A DNA stretch of 64,000 bases from Megalonaias nervosa. Lineage: Eukaryota; Mollusca; Bivalvia; Unionida; Unionidae. A program made the translations under genes and the position numbers. The notes below the pieces were generated by a model that was not told the DNA's origin, searched no databases, and saw only the letters and a list, made by a program, of their open reading frames with translations. Positions 25,301 through 38,510 of the stretch are shown here, in pieces. The stretch is taken from positions 1 through 64,000 of the forward strand of contig JAECUM010003225.1 of NCBI GenBank assembly GCA_016617855.1, read 5' to 3'. Position 1 is the first letter of the stretch; each line of letters opens with the position of its first letter.

Positions 25301-28300
25301 TCTCCCCTTGGCACCAGATCCTGTGAATTCTTCATTTGCTAGTTCATGCCAAATAGCATGCTCTTGACAGAGAGGTCTTACACTTTCTAGCTTAAAGCAA
25401 GTTGAAGGAGTTTCTACTTCGTAGGGAAGTGTAGTCATCTTTCCTGTATTTTCTTTCATCAATGACAAAGTTTCTGACTTTTCAGTGTTATTACTTTGCC
25501 AACTTCACACACATAGGTGCCCTTGGTAAATAACTACATGGATTGCAGTGGCATCCCCTCACATTGCAATAGCCATATTTAATAGGTACAAGTCTGTTGT
25601 TAGATGTAGAAAACTCAAATAATATTGCTGTATAATTTCAGTAACGTTCAGATACATACAGGTAAGTTTTCTATATTATCTAGGCTTAGCATTCACTTCA
25701 TAGTTATATGCAGGTGATGCTTGATTTATGCTATAGATGCATTCCTGAGCTTACCTCAGATCAGAATTATTGTCAACTGCAAGTAATTTTTCGTAGTAAT
25801 GCTTGTAAATTGGGAAAGTTCTTTGATCAAATTTTACTTTTGAGTTTTCAAGTAATGATATTTATGCATTTTCAAATAATTAATACATATAATATGTATG
25901 TGAGCTGTGCATGAGTCACAGCACATGACACCAGCAATGGAATATAAACAAGAACAGTGGGGGAAATTGAAATTGAATGTTATTTCTTGATTATAAATGG
26001 CATTAAAATCAAAGCACAGAAATTGAATTGATGTACAGCAGGCATCACCTGTACATGACACTTTACTGGTTTTAATTATATAGAGCTTCATTTGGCCTTT
26101 CCTACAGGTAACATTGTCTTATAATGGATATTGTAGCATCCACTTCTTAGGTATCAACAATGATGCTTCAGCCATTTTGTATCTGCAGGTATGCTGTCTA
26201 CTGTAGAAAACTCATTTATACTTACTGTGTAGTTTCCACCGTGGTTGGATACATTAAGATAAGTCTTACGTGCATTGTTTAGTCATAGCATCTACTTCAT
26301 AGTTACTGTTGCTGATTTTACCTGTGTGCGCAGGCAGTCATCTGGCCTTTCCTACAGGTAAACTTTTATTATAATTTATATTTTAGCATTCACTTCGTAA
26401 GTACTAATAGCTGCGGTCTGATACTTGACCTGTACAGGTCACATGCACCCCTTTTACAGGTAATTGTCATGGTGCGTAGCTCTGCATGGAGACTCCAAAA
26501 GTTGTAAAGCAGGACATGTGCTGTATATATTGTCTGCTCAGTTTTTGTCTTATAGATTCAGAGATTGTGCAAGACCAGACAGACAGCCACTCTACATGTG
26601 TAGCTTACTCCATTTGTCAGTGTTTGAATACATGTCAGATTTGCATTTTATTGACAGAACTGAGTGAGCAGCATTACTAGGGGTAATAAAGGGGAAGGTG
26701 CACACCTTGAGGGATAAAGATGTTGTTAGCTTGCACACTAGGGTTTGAAACTATATAACTTGTTGGAGGGCAAGATAAAGCAACAACAACCTTTGTTACC
26801 ATCATGCATATCAGAATTATGGACTGTGTGGATCAATATCCTGTACCCTATCCCAGCCTCAAGAACTGGATGTCTTGCCAGCCAAGAAAGTCTTTTTCCT
26901 TCATGACTGGACTCAGCCATTTACCTCTGATTGCAGTGGGCCTTGACCACAATCAATCATACACTATCAGCCACCAGAACGAACTTTGTCCAATTCCATA
27001 ACTCACAGAGTACCTTCAGGCACTGCCTGTGCAAGATTTCCAATTTATACAGGCACTCTTATGGATCATTATAACACACATAGTGCTGCTTGGTACTTCC
27101 TACGTACAATGTTCAGCTTGTTGCCTCAGTATTTAAGAAATGCCATTTCACTTGTCCTCAAGCCTTTGCCACCCAAAGGGTGCCAATACTTGGCAATAGC
27201 ATGGAAGTAATGGGATGTAACTCCTGATGTGCTGCAAGGGTGGTGAGCTACTGTCCTTGACATTCTTCTCCAGCAACTTAAGAGGTTGCACAAGAGACAT
27301 AGGCTTCACCACCTTTATCCAAAGATGATGAAAACTTGTTCTTATGTTCCCTCATCATTATTAGATCTTACTGCTACTTTCTTTCCCCCTCTCATTCTCA
27401 GCTACAGAGGATGGATTTGCAAGGCAATCAACAAAACATCACTGGGATGTCCCTAGAGCACGGGCCACTGGGAAGCAGTCCTACCAAATTTATGACCATC
27501 AAAAACCACATTTCTCCCAAAATAAAGTGGACAAGAGGCAGAGAGAGGGTGATCATTTTTCACCATTGTTTCTTTCCACGAGACCCTCCCTATCTCAGAC
27601 AACATCATCTTCACACCATCCTTATCACAGATTCCATTAAGGTGAAGGCTCCAATCTTTTTCTGCTGAATGGGGAAGATTTGCCTTGACAACGTATTACA
27701 TACATGACAACCATTACACTTTTGGTGTAATCATTACGCTTTTGCACCAATTAGTCTATGCTCGCTATATTATATGGATTACACTTATCAGGAACATTAA
27801 AAAATAAAATAAAGCAATAAAAAGTTGTGTTTGTCAATTATATTATCATCTCTTTAATCCCACGTCATAAAAATGTGAGAATATTCTAAAAAGATAGACT
27901 GCTGAATGAGAATAGCATAAGAGCTATTAAAATTTGTCCATCGTAGATCTACATGTACTTTCTTAATTTTCTATTTTGCAAAAGATACTGTATATAACCA
28001 GTTTTCAAGAAAACAGATGGGTTTCTTTAACTTGAAACCTTTCCATGCAGATTCATTATTTTGATAAGTTAGATAGTGGACCAGTCTGTACTTTTATAGA
28101 AGATTGTTCAAGAAATTAAGTGAAATGGGCTTTTAAGGTTTGACTTCTGGATGATAATTCTTTGAGCAGATGGGTCTTTTTAAACTTTAAAACATGTCTA
28201 ATCAGAAAGAGGACAAATCGATACCAATATACAAATCTGTAAAGAAGAAGACGAGAATAATGCAATTCAGCTCTCTGAGCACATCAAATTCTTTGTAGAA

Positions 28301-31300
28301 TTTGTGCACTTCTTGAACATTTTGTAAAAGTTTGACACATAGACTAGTTAAAATGAGTCTTGAATATAAATAATTCTTCAGTATATTTTATGTTTGTATT
28401 ATGGTTCTAATCCACATGGATTTTGCCCATTTTTGCCAAGTATTTTGACTTCCAGAGCCAGGTTAGTAGCAAAAATAAATGTACATTTTTCATATAGTGT
28501 AGTGGTATTATGGCATGTAATATATTAGCTATGATGTCATAGCCTCAATGAAGTAGGGATACTAATATTTGTACTAGTACTATATAGATTACACTTTATA
28601 TGTTCAGGTATTGCTTTTTTGCCACTTATATTAGCAAAAATTATGCTTATATCTTTCTTAGGGTTGGCATGTATGCATATTAACCTGACAAGTAGTTTCC
28701 AAGGGACTCTTTATCACTTTCTGTCTGACAACTTCACTGTGGTGACTTATCGCAAATGACAAGGCATAACCAAGTCCCCAGACCTTCGTATTCTTATTTG
28801 GGATTTTCTAAAGTGGTGTCTTCAGCAACAAAACCACATCTAAGTTCAACTTATCCTAGGCCGGCTAAATGTATTAGTGGACTTGACATATCCTAGGCCA
28901 GCTAAATGTATTAGTGGACTTGATATTTCCTAGGCTGGCTAAATATATTAGTGAACTTGACATATCCTAGGCCAGCTAAATGTATTAGTGGACTTGACAT
29001 ATCCTAGGCCAACTAAATATATTAGTGGACTTGACATATCCAAGGCCAGCTAAATGTATGAGTGGACTTGACATATCCTAGGCTGGCTAAATGTATTAGT
29101 GGACTTGACATATCTTAGGCCAGCTAAATGTATTAGTGGACTTGACATATCCTAGGCTGGCTAAATATATTAGTGGACGTGTGGTCCTTCAAGAACCAAC
29201 TAATATAAATGGAATGATCTTTTCATCCCTTGGTTTTCACTCAATAGGTGCCTGATGGAATCAACTAATCATGAACCTATTTGTGACTAGGTGGAACACC
29301 AAACTTTCAACTTTTATCTTACCAGTCCCAGATCCAAAGACCTGGACAGTTGATGCTCTTTCTATAGATTGGAATAGCCTCAATGTATACACCTACCCTC
29401 CAATACTTATAGTTTTGAAATTGATACAAGAAGCAAGAGAATTAGAGTTTTGCTTTACCCTCATTGTTCCACACAATGGGAAATCTTCTGTCAGTGTCCT
29501 CATCACATTTCTTAACAGAATCTCCAGGAAATTTAAATATTCCCTCATCTGCTTAAGCAACCACAACAGCGGGTGTTTCATCCCTGCCCAGAGATTGCTG
29601 AACCTGTACATCTGGATCTTACTAAAGTACACCCTCAGGAACAAACAGTTCTAACAACCAGCAGTTGAGAAATAGCTCAAGTGAGATGACCTTCCACCTT
29701 AAAGGTGTATGACAGCAGTAGAATATATACACACAGTGGACAGTTCATCTCAAGGTCATCTACAGGACCCAGTGTGAGCTCTGAAGTAATACTTAAGGAA
29801 GACTGAGCTGTTGCATCAGGGGAGGTCATGCAACTTCTTACCCCTCATTGAGGGAAAGGACGATATATCAATACACAAAAGTTGGGACAGTCATCACAAA
29901 CAGTGCATATGAGTGTAACTTTTCTCTGTTATATATCCATGCTGTGGGATGGAGATCTGAGTACACTTCTCAAGCTTTTATCTCAGAGAACCTTCATCCT
30001 ACAAGGTTCAAATGAATCTGGGGTGGGACCTATAACCACTGCTCAAAAGGTTACCTTTTTGGGTTGTTCGATGGCTTCATGACTTTGCTGGATTTGTGGG
30101 AGGGAAACATTTTCCCTTTCGAAGCTGCTCCCCAACATATGGAATCTAATTTCCAGTCAGGTTATCTATAAGCTGTCTCACATACCTTAAGGGACCAGAT
30201 ATCATCTCTCTGGTATAAGGGAATCTCTATTCTCCCAATGTATTATGTTACACATTTGAAGAAGAAGCCAATTTTTTCTAGTACCGTATTTATTGTATAT
30301 GTTGGGACACCGTATATGTTGGGACACCATAAATTAATTTTAAAAGTAATGTTTTTCTGCACTGTATGTTCTGGGACACATCATTTTTTATGAGTCTTAA
30401 GTTGTGGGACACCTTTTAAATCATTTGAAAATTACACAAATTTACATTACATTTGAAAATCGAAAAATGAACTCCAACTGAAATTTTATTTCAAAAAATA
30501 TAAAACTGTGTACTTCAGATTAAACTCTTTAATCCACTGCAGCAGCACCTCATCAACACAACCCTTCTCTTGCACACGTATGATCCATTCTTTCAGTGCA
30601 CAAATATTTTTCTCATACTGTGATAATTGTTAGAGGCAACACATCTCCTGAAGCGGAAACTGCAAGGACTAAAGTCAGATTTTTTCAACTCTGTACCAGT
30701 CTAATTCTCACACTTCTGACCCTCATCTTATTGTCAGTCAGTCCAGGAATGCGATCAAAGTACACTAAAATTTCATCCATGTTAATGATCATATTGTCTG
30801 CGAAATCATCTGCTTCTCTTCTGGCCTTCACGAATTCATCACATGATTTTATTTTCTCCAAATCTTCTGGGCAATGTTGGGTCATTATGTCCATACACGA
30901 AGCACTATATTGTGTCACTTTAACAATCATTCCATTGTTTCAATTTATTTTCCAAATTATTGTTAATACCGGTGAAATAGAACCAAAGTTAGTTTCCAAA
31001 ATCTTTGCTGTCTTTGTATATTCCAAAAATTTTTTAAAAAATTGGCACACTTAAAAGAATCCATTGTTGGCTTCCAAGGTCATCTATCTTTGCAATATAA
31101 TAACCTTTGTATTGATATCCTTTTAAGGAAAAAAAACGGCTTCAGAGGATACAAAGTCAGCTTCCGAGTTTGGCTTGCTTTGTAATAAAAATAACCTTTG
31201 TCTTTGATGTCCTATAGCAGGGGTGGGCAAAGTGCAGCCCACGGGCCACATGCGGCCCGCCACAGAGTTTTTTGTGGCCCCCCAAGACATTCAGAAAACC

Positions 31301-34300
31301 CCGCCTTGAACTGAGATTTGCTTCATGTCCGCGACCGAAAGTTCGTCTCGTGTTTTCCATTAGAGCGGCTACGTCAATGCGCATGCGCAGGCAGTGTAAA
31401 TACGCACTTTTCTGGTTTGTCAGTTTTATTTCAATTTTGTCTTTGCAACAGTAAAATTTAAAAATTTCCAAATTAAGTGGGGCCATGAACCCTCCAAAAA
31501 AGCGTAAAATTGGTGATGAATCCCGTGTGTTTAATGAAGAATGGACACACAAATATTTCTTTGGTAATACAGGCAAGAAAGCAGTGTGTTTACTGTGTCA
31601 TGAAACGATTGCCGTATTTAAGGAGTACAATCTGAAACGACACCACGAAACAAAACATAACGATTTTGGCGGCAAACTTTCTGAGGACGAACGCAAGAAG
31701 AAAGCTGCAGATTGTGTTACAAAGTTGAAGAAGCAACAAATATTATTTACAAAGCAATCAACACTTCAGGATAATGCTACAGAGGCCAGTTTCATGATAG
31801 CCTACAACCTCGCTAAACGCAACAAACCTTTTTCGGATGGCGAGTTTGTTAAGCAGTGTATGGTAGATTGTGCAAGCGTATTGTGTCCTGATGTGAGAAG
31901 CAAATTTGGAAACGTTTCATTGTCAAGAAGGACTATAGTGCGCCGCATTGACTCAATCAGTGACGAACTAACAGAACAGCTGAAGACCACGAGCAAAGAT
32001 TTTGTTTGGTTTTCATTGGCACTGGATGAAAGCACAGATAATGAAGACACTGCGCAGTTACTCATTTTTATCCGTGGAATTAATGAACATTTTGTCATCA
32101 CAGAGGAATTACTAGGCCTGGAATCAATGAAAAGTACAACCACTGGTCAGGACTTGTTTGAGTGTGCTGTAAATTGTGTTGAGAAAAGTGGCTTGTCATG
32201 GAATAGAATGGCAAGCATTACAACAGATGGGGCCAGAGCTTTTACTGGAAAAAATGTGGGTATGGTTAAGCTTTTAAAAAACAAGTTACAAGCACAAGAC
32301 GCAGACAGTGATGTCTTGTCATTTCATTGCATTTTGCATCAGGAAAGCCTTTGTAAAGCTGCACTGGACTTAAAGCATGTGATAGAACCTGTTGTAAGTG
32401 TGGTGAACATAATCAGAGCAAGGGCACTCAACCATCGACAGTTCAAATCAATGCTTGAGGATATGGAGGCAGATTATGAAGATGTAATTTACCACAACAG
32501 TGTGAGGTGGTTGAGCTTGGGCAAAGTGATAAAAAGAGTCTGGGTATTGCAGAATGAAATCCTCTTATTTCTGGATATGAAGGGGATTTCTTGTGATTTT
32601 GTGACCAAAATGGGATGTGAGGAGTGGAGATATGAGATGATGTTTGCAGCTGATGTATTTGAGAAATTGAATGAACTGAATGTGACATTGCAGGGAAAGG
32701 GGTTGTTCGCACATGAAATGTGGAAGCATGTAAAATCATTCAATGCAAAGCTAGGTCTATTTGCAAGGCAAGCAGGTGAGGGCAAGTTTTGTCATTTCCC
32801 TTTATTAGGAAAAGAGAAAGTGCCTGAAAGTGTTTCCACTAAGATTAGGGATCATTTGCAGAGTTTGGAGGGCGAGGTCACAAGAAGATTTCAGGACTTC
32901 AAGAAGATTGAGCCTAAATTTAATTTGCTGTCTTCTCCTATCACTGCTGATATTGATACAGCACCTGAGGAGCTGCAGCTTGAACTAATTGACATGCAGT
33001 CAGATCACACAGTGAAAGAAATGTTTAATACTGTGACATTAGTTGACTTTTATAAGTCTTTGTCTGCTGAAAAATTCCCATGTGTGAACAAATTTGCTGG
33101 GAAAATGTTCTCTATATTTGGATCTACATATATTTGTGAGCAAAGTTTTTCTTGCATGAAGATCAACAAGAGTAAATACAGGTGCTCTTTGACAGACATA
33201 AACTTGCAGGCAGTGATGAGAATCTCAACAAGCAACTTCACTCCTGATTTCAAAAAAATTGGTAAAAAAGTGTGATAGGGTGCACTTGTCTCATTAAACT
33301 GATTCTATAATTAAATGTGCTAGCAGCTAGAAATCTAGATAATATGACATTAGCACAATAAATAAATTTAATAAAACTACCACTTTTGTTTAAGTTTTAT
33401 TTATTGATTTTTATGATACCATTTATACTTTTCTGAAATGAAATGTAATGTTGACTAAAGAATACAATCATTTTAAACGGTGCGGCCCTCCGCTAAAATC
33501 CGCTACCACAAAGTGACCCCCAAGCCAAAACAATTGCCCACCCCTGTCCTATAGGTAAGTTCAGAGAAGGAGTTTACTGCTCGCTGCCAGTTGTGTTTAT
33601 TCACCACCCGGACTTCTATGTGCTTGGCATCTGTAGTTATAATTAATACAAAGGAGCACTGATGTCTGCGGGTAAACCGTGCACTCAAGTGAAGGTGTTT
33701 TCAAATAATGATTTTTACTTGCGAGATACTGTCATACTGTAGACCTGGATATAATTCAATCTTGATTATTTTGCACCTAACACCGTATTATGCGTGAATG
33801 GCAGTTGTCTTCAATATATCGGTTGATTATTTCCCTCTCGTTTGCGAAATCATCTTCTCTTCCAGCCTGCACGAATTCATCACATGATTTTATTTTCTCC
33901 AAATATTCTGGGCGACACTAGGTCATGGATATCCGTGCACGAAGCACTATATTGTTTTGCTTTAAAATTTGTTACATTGTTTCAATTTATTTTCAAAATT
34001 CCTGTGAATACTGGTGAAAAGGAACCAAAGTGTGTTTCCATATCTCGGCCGTCTTTGTATATTCAAATAAAAACAAAAAACAAACAAAACATCGGCACAC
34101 TTTAAAGAATCCATAGTCAGTTCCAATGTCTGCTTGCTTAACAATAAAATAACCTTTGTATTGATATTCTTTAATTAAAAAAAGTAACCAAAGTTGGCTT
34201 CTGAGGTCAGCTTGCTTTGTAATAAAAATAACCTTTGTCTTTGATGTCCTGTCAGTAAGTTCAAAGAAGGAGTTTACTGCTCGCTGCTAGTTGTGTTTAT

Positions 34301-37300
34301 TTACCACCCAGGCTTCTGTGGGCTTGGCATCTGTAGTAGTAATTAATACAAAGGAGCATTGATGGCTGTAGGTAAAAAGTAATGATACTTTTGTAACCCG
34401 TGCTGGCAAAAAGATTGTCACTTACACTCAAGTGAATGTGTTTTCAAATAATGATTTTTATTTGTGAGATACTGTCATACAGTAGACCTGGATATAATTC
34501 AATCTTGATTATTTTGCACCTAACACTGCATCATGCATGAATGATGTTTGTCTTCAAGATATCGGTTGATTATATCCCTCTTGTTTGTGATTTTGTTGGA
34601 TCCAGTTTTCAGTTGGATAATATATTCAAAACTTTGAACACAACCAAACACAATTTGTTTCTCAGTGTTCATGTCAACGAACAGTGTGGCATGTGTTATC
34701 GGGCATAAGAGATACACGCTACACTATGGAAGCCTATGCTACATATATGGATTTCGTGGATATATTTTATTTTTTAATGCTCATGTTGAATAAAGGAATA
34801 AATGATAACAATACAAGGTTATTTCTTTCTTTTTGTTATCAAATAAGCGTTTTGTTTATTTATTTTATTGTAACGTGCATGGGGGGGCACAAAAGCAATA
34901 CAAATTTATTTCATTTCTTAAGTTTTGGGACGTGAGCTAGGTGAAAAAAAGTTTCACCATAAGTCTGGGACAGGAAAAATTAATTGTTTTATTGTGTCCC
35001 AATACATATGGTAAGTACGGTAACATATGTTTCTTTGATGTTTACCTGAGCTTAATACACATATACCCTCTGAGCCTTCCTGCAGCTATATCAATATAGA
35101 GAGCATGCCTTCCGTTCAGTAGCAACTGAAGAATTCATGGGTGTTGGTGCCAATCCTGGTATCAAGGGGAGATCACTTTATCAAATTGCCACCTACGTAG
35201 GCAGATAAGATTTAGCTTTTTACTATTAAAAAGTTTTAATCTGGGAGGGTGCATCTGCGAGGAAGTAGAAGTTCTCCTAAGGTATTATGAACAGGTAAGT
35301 ATTATTATATCAACTTATTTTACTATAAAAAAAACTGGTTTCTTTCACTGATATATCTCGGTATCCCATTTCAGATGTAAAGAAATTAATATTTAAATTT
35401 GTTGGTGATATAACCATTTCTGTCTGTTTTTGAATGTGTTAGAAGGTAACAAGTTTGTGTATCATTATTATTACTAATTCTTTTAGAACCAGATAACCTG
35501 TCTGCTGTTTGAAATGCACCCATTGGCTTATAAATGGCTTTAATGCATTAACTTTAATCTGTGTATTATAGTGATAACAAAATATTTACATTTATTTTGT
35601 TAATAGCACATGAACTCCTGTTTGTGTTGACCAGGGAGTCCCCATTATTTAGCAACATGAGACACCAGAAAAAAGCTGCAGAACACTTGTTTTACAAACT
35701 GAAGAAAATGATTCTAACTCTAAGGAATGGAAGCATGTATAGCTTGTATGTCAATGTAATACAGAGATTATTAATATTTTTTAAATATATTAACTTTATG
35801 GTAAATTAATTAATGGTTGTATTCTTTGAAACACTCATATTTACCCATGTTTTTTGTCCATTTCAGAAGTGTATTGAAGATCAGTTTAGAATTCTTCTGT
35901 CTTCCCTACCAAAAAGCGGTGTAGACAAGTGTGTTAGACATTTCACATCCAGAGCCCTTAATGAAGGCAATATAGATGAAGAAAGGGTAGGTTCCTGCAG
36001 TACGCAGTATTGAAATGGCTTGTGAAATTAAAAAAGTGACAAAATCTATCTCTGCTTATCAAATTAGCAATAAAATATTTTGAAAGTCACTCTGCTTACT
36101 AAAATCATCAGTTAATTTACTCTATCTCTCTCTCTCTCTGGATGCTCCATTGGCCTAGTGGTTAGAGCATCCGCCTTGGATGCGGGAGGTTGTGAATTCA
36201 AACCCCGGCCGAGTCATACCAAAGATTTATAAAAATGGTACTAACAGCTGCCTCACTAGGAACTTAGCATTAAGAGGTTAGTGTTAGGACTGGTTGGCCT
36301 GGTGTCAGGATAATTTGACTGGCTGGAACATCATGCTACATGTCTGCAGCATGATGTTCCAGTGCTAGACATCACTATAAACTGCCACAGTGGTCTAAAG
36401 TGCTCACCTTTCTAGGTCACTTCCATCTTACCTCAGTCTGCATTGGTTTGAGTCTCGGGATCAGCTAACAAATGTTGTTACTCATTACTTTGGGTCTAAA
36501 TTCCTTGGTCGACTTCAGAAGAAAAGATTAATTATTTTGGGAGTAGTGTGCTTTAAAGTGGACATAGCAGAATTGTTATGATATCCAAGAAGACTAAGGA
36601 AGTTTGAATCATTTGAACACTTCAGTACTAAACATAAGTTCCTGTTGACTGTACATAATCAATAACAGCTTTAGGAGCCTCCTCCAATGAAGGAAGACTT
36701 CTTGAAAATTTCAGACATTGTCAAGGTCCCTGTGAAGTTTATCAGCGAACACTCTGGAAAAGGAACCAGAATGGTACAGGTGACTGGAAATATGGCAAGA
36801 CATTGTAAAAGTATTTGCAAGCTATGCAGTCTCTGAAGATCCCCAATCCAGAAAATATGTCCTGTAAATGCTGCTGGCTGTAAGAAATAAACTGATCATT
36901 GCAAAGATAAATTTCTTCAAACTAATTGCCATTCACTACCTTTCAAATGTTCATGTTGGATATTGGAAATAAAGACAATTACTTTACTGAAAACTTTAGA
37001 AAAATGATAAATGAGATGTTGAACAATTTAAAGAATTATTAAGAAATTGAAAAAATTCAAGCTGAACTGTAAACTAGACAGATGTATTTTGTTGAAGTGT
37101 GAACACATGACCATGTAGATGGTATAAGAAGTGTCTGAAAATAGTAAAATTGACTTTTGAACCATTGTATTGTGAATTTTGTTGAAGAGTGAACATATGC
37201 TCATGCAGTTATTATTAGAACGTTTTTGCAAATAGACAGTATTGTCAGCTTTTGAGCAATTATACTGTGAATTTTGTGTCCAGAGCAAAGTTGGTAAGTG

Positions 37301-38440
37301 ACTAAGTCATTGTAGTCAAGCCCCTGAAAATATAGAATAAAACCCTCTAAAGAGTGCTTAGGGCTGTTCCATTTAAACATACATGGTACCCAGGGAAGGC
37401 AGTTTTTAAAAATATATGCCAGGGTACTTTGATTTCACAGAGTTCATATTAAAATGATAAGAAAATTCTAAATTGCTTCTCTGGGTGAGTAGCCCACTTT
37501 AAAAGTGCCTTACCTGGATCCTGTATATGTTTTAATGGAACAGCCCTTACAACATCATTAAATTTTAACACCATAATTTTTTATCGACCATGGTACCACA
37601 CCTTTATCACAGCAGAAGGCCATCATGACCTATATTTCATTTTGTCTGGCTTATGTTCAGTTTTTACACTTAACTCTTGACCTAATAGGTTTTCTGCACT
37701 CTGTATGCATATTGTTGTGAGTTTAATGCCACTTTGTTAACATACATAGGCTATACATAGTAGCCAGTATAACTGATGGAGGAAGAACTACTGACCAATT
37801 CTCACATACCTACATTGGCCTAACCCGAGACTCGAACCCATGCAGACAGAGATGAGATGGTAGTAATTATTAAAGGCAAGCGCTTCAGACCACTTGCCCA
37901 CCAGGGGCCCCTTGCATGCACACTGTTATACCTAGAAACTTGTGGCTTGATGAGGGAATGCATATTGATGTGTACTACTCCCTCATCAAAGTTTATCACT
38001 GTGACATTTTATACTTACATGTTTTGGTTACATTTTGTGTCATGAAACTTAATAAGAGAATGTGCATTCGTGAGTCAGTCTGATTAAAATTATACTTTAA
38101 ATAAGTGGATCTGACAGGCACCAATAAATATTCTTGTTATGATGACATTTGGAATTTCCAACTTAATTTTAGTAACATATCAGATAATGTACTGCATTTC
38201 ATGTTAGTGAAAATTGTTGTCCATGGCATGACTGCATTTTATCCAATTATAATGAAGGGCAGTATAATGAGGGAGAGCTATGAATTCACTATTTTTCATG
38301 GAATGATAATTTTTTGAGTTTTTTTCGATTGCTATAAACTATGAATTTAAGACCAATTGATCAATAATCCTATTATAGATACAATAAGAAGACAACCTCA
38401 AATCCACAAATTCAGGTATTGAGAAAATGTCACTGTGTGA

Positions 38441-38510
<70 letters not shown>

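Larger units (their letters stand above)
30797..33841. repeat. Tandem duplicate A inside the pogo-like element (interrupted by hAT)
   Basis: Without the 2329-bp hAT and its 8-bp duplicated target this copy is about 708 bp. It matches unit B at 33842-34592 through shared blocks such as ACGAATTCATCACATGATTT, ATAACCTTTGTCTTTGATGT, GGAGTTTACTGCTCGCTGC and GATATAATTCAATCTTGATT. Confidence 0.85.
30282..35022 (-). mobile_element. pogo/Tigger-like transposon, decayed, hosting a nested hAT
   Basis: Left end TACCGTATTTATTGTATATG followed by TTGGGACACC; the reverse complement of the right end reads TACCGTACTTACCATATGTA followed by TTGGGACACA. Both ends continue into an AATTAATTTT block, so these are terminal inverted repeats with TA at each border. 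On the minus strand, 30930-30685 keeps [14 protein letters not shown], the block around the first catalytic Asp of pogo-class DDE transposases, and 30600-30500 keeps a [14 protein letters not shown] segment resembling their GWM(D/E)..M..W block. The interior carries a tandem duplication (30797-33841 and 33842-34592) and the hAT at 31218-33546. Confidence 0.78.

Noticed and set aside
28854..29182. CRISPR-like repeat array
   Set aside because: Units are contiguous without unique spacers and the genome is eukaryotic.
30596..31054. 152-codon plus-strand ORF
   Set aside because: Antisense shadow of the pogo transposase remnant, which carries the recognisable DDE block on the minus strand.
32443..32785. 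Two minus-strand 98-codon ORFs
   Set aside because: Shadows of the intact hAT transposase ORF on the plus strand.
35561..35809. Possible extra SERAC1 exon near 35640 ([20 protein letters not shown])
   Set aside because: No donor in suitable phase and exon e joins directly to exon f in phase 0 with good alignment to the family.
36141..36215. Possible tRNA gene (TGGCCTAGTGGTTAGAGCAT ... TTCAAACCCCGG)
   Set aside because: 5' and 3' acceptor strands do not pair and the sequence continues into a repeated SINE body seen also at 7670-7885.
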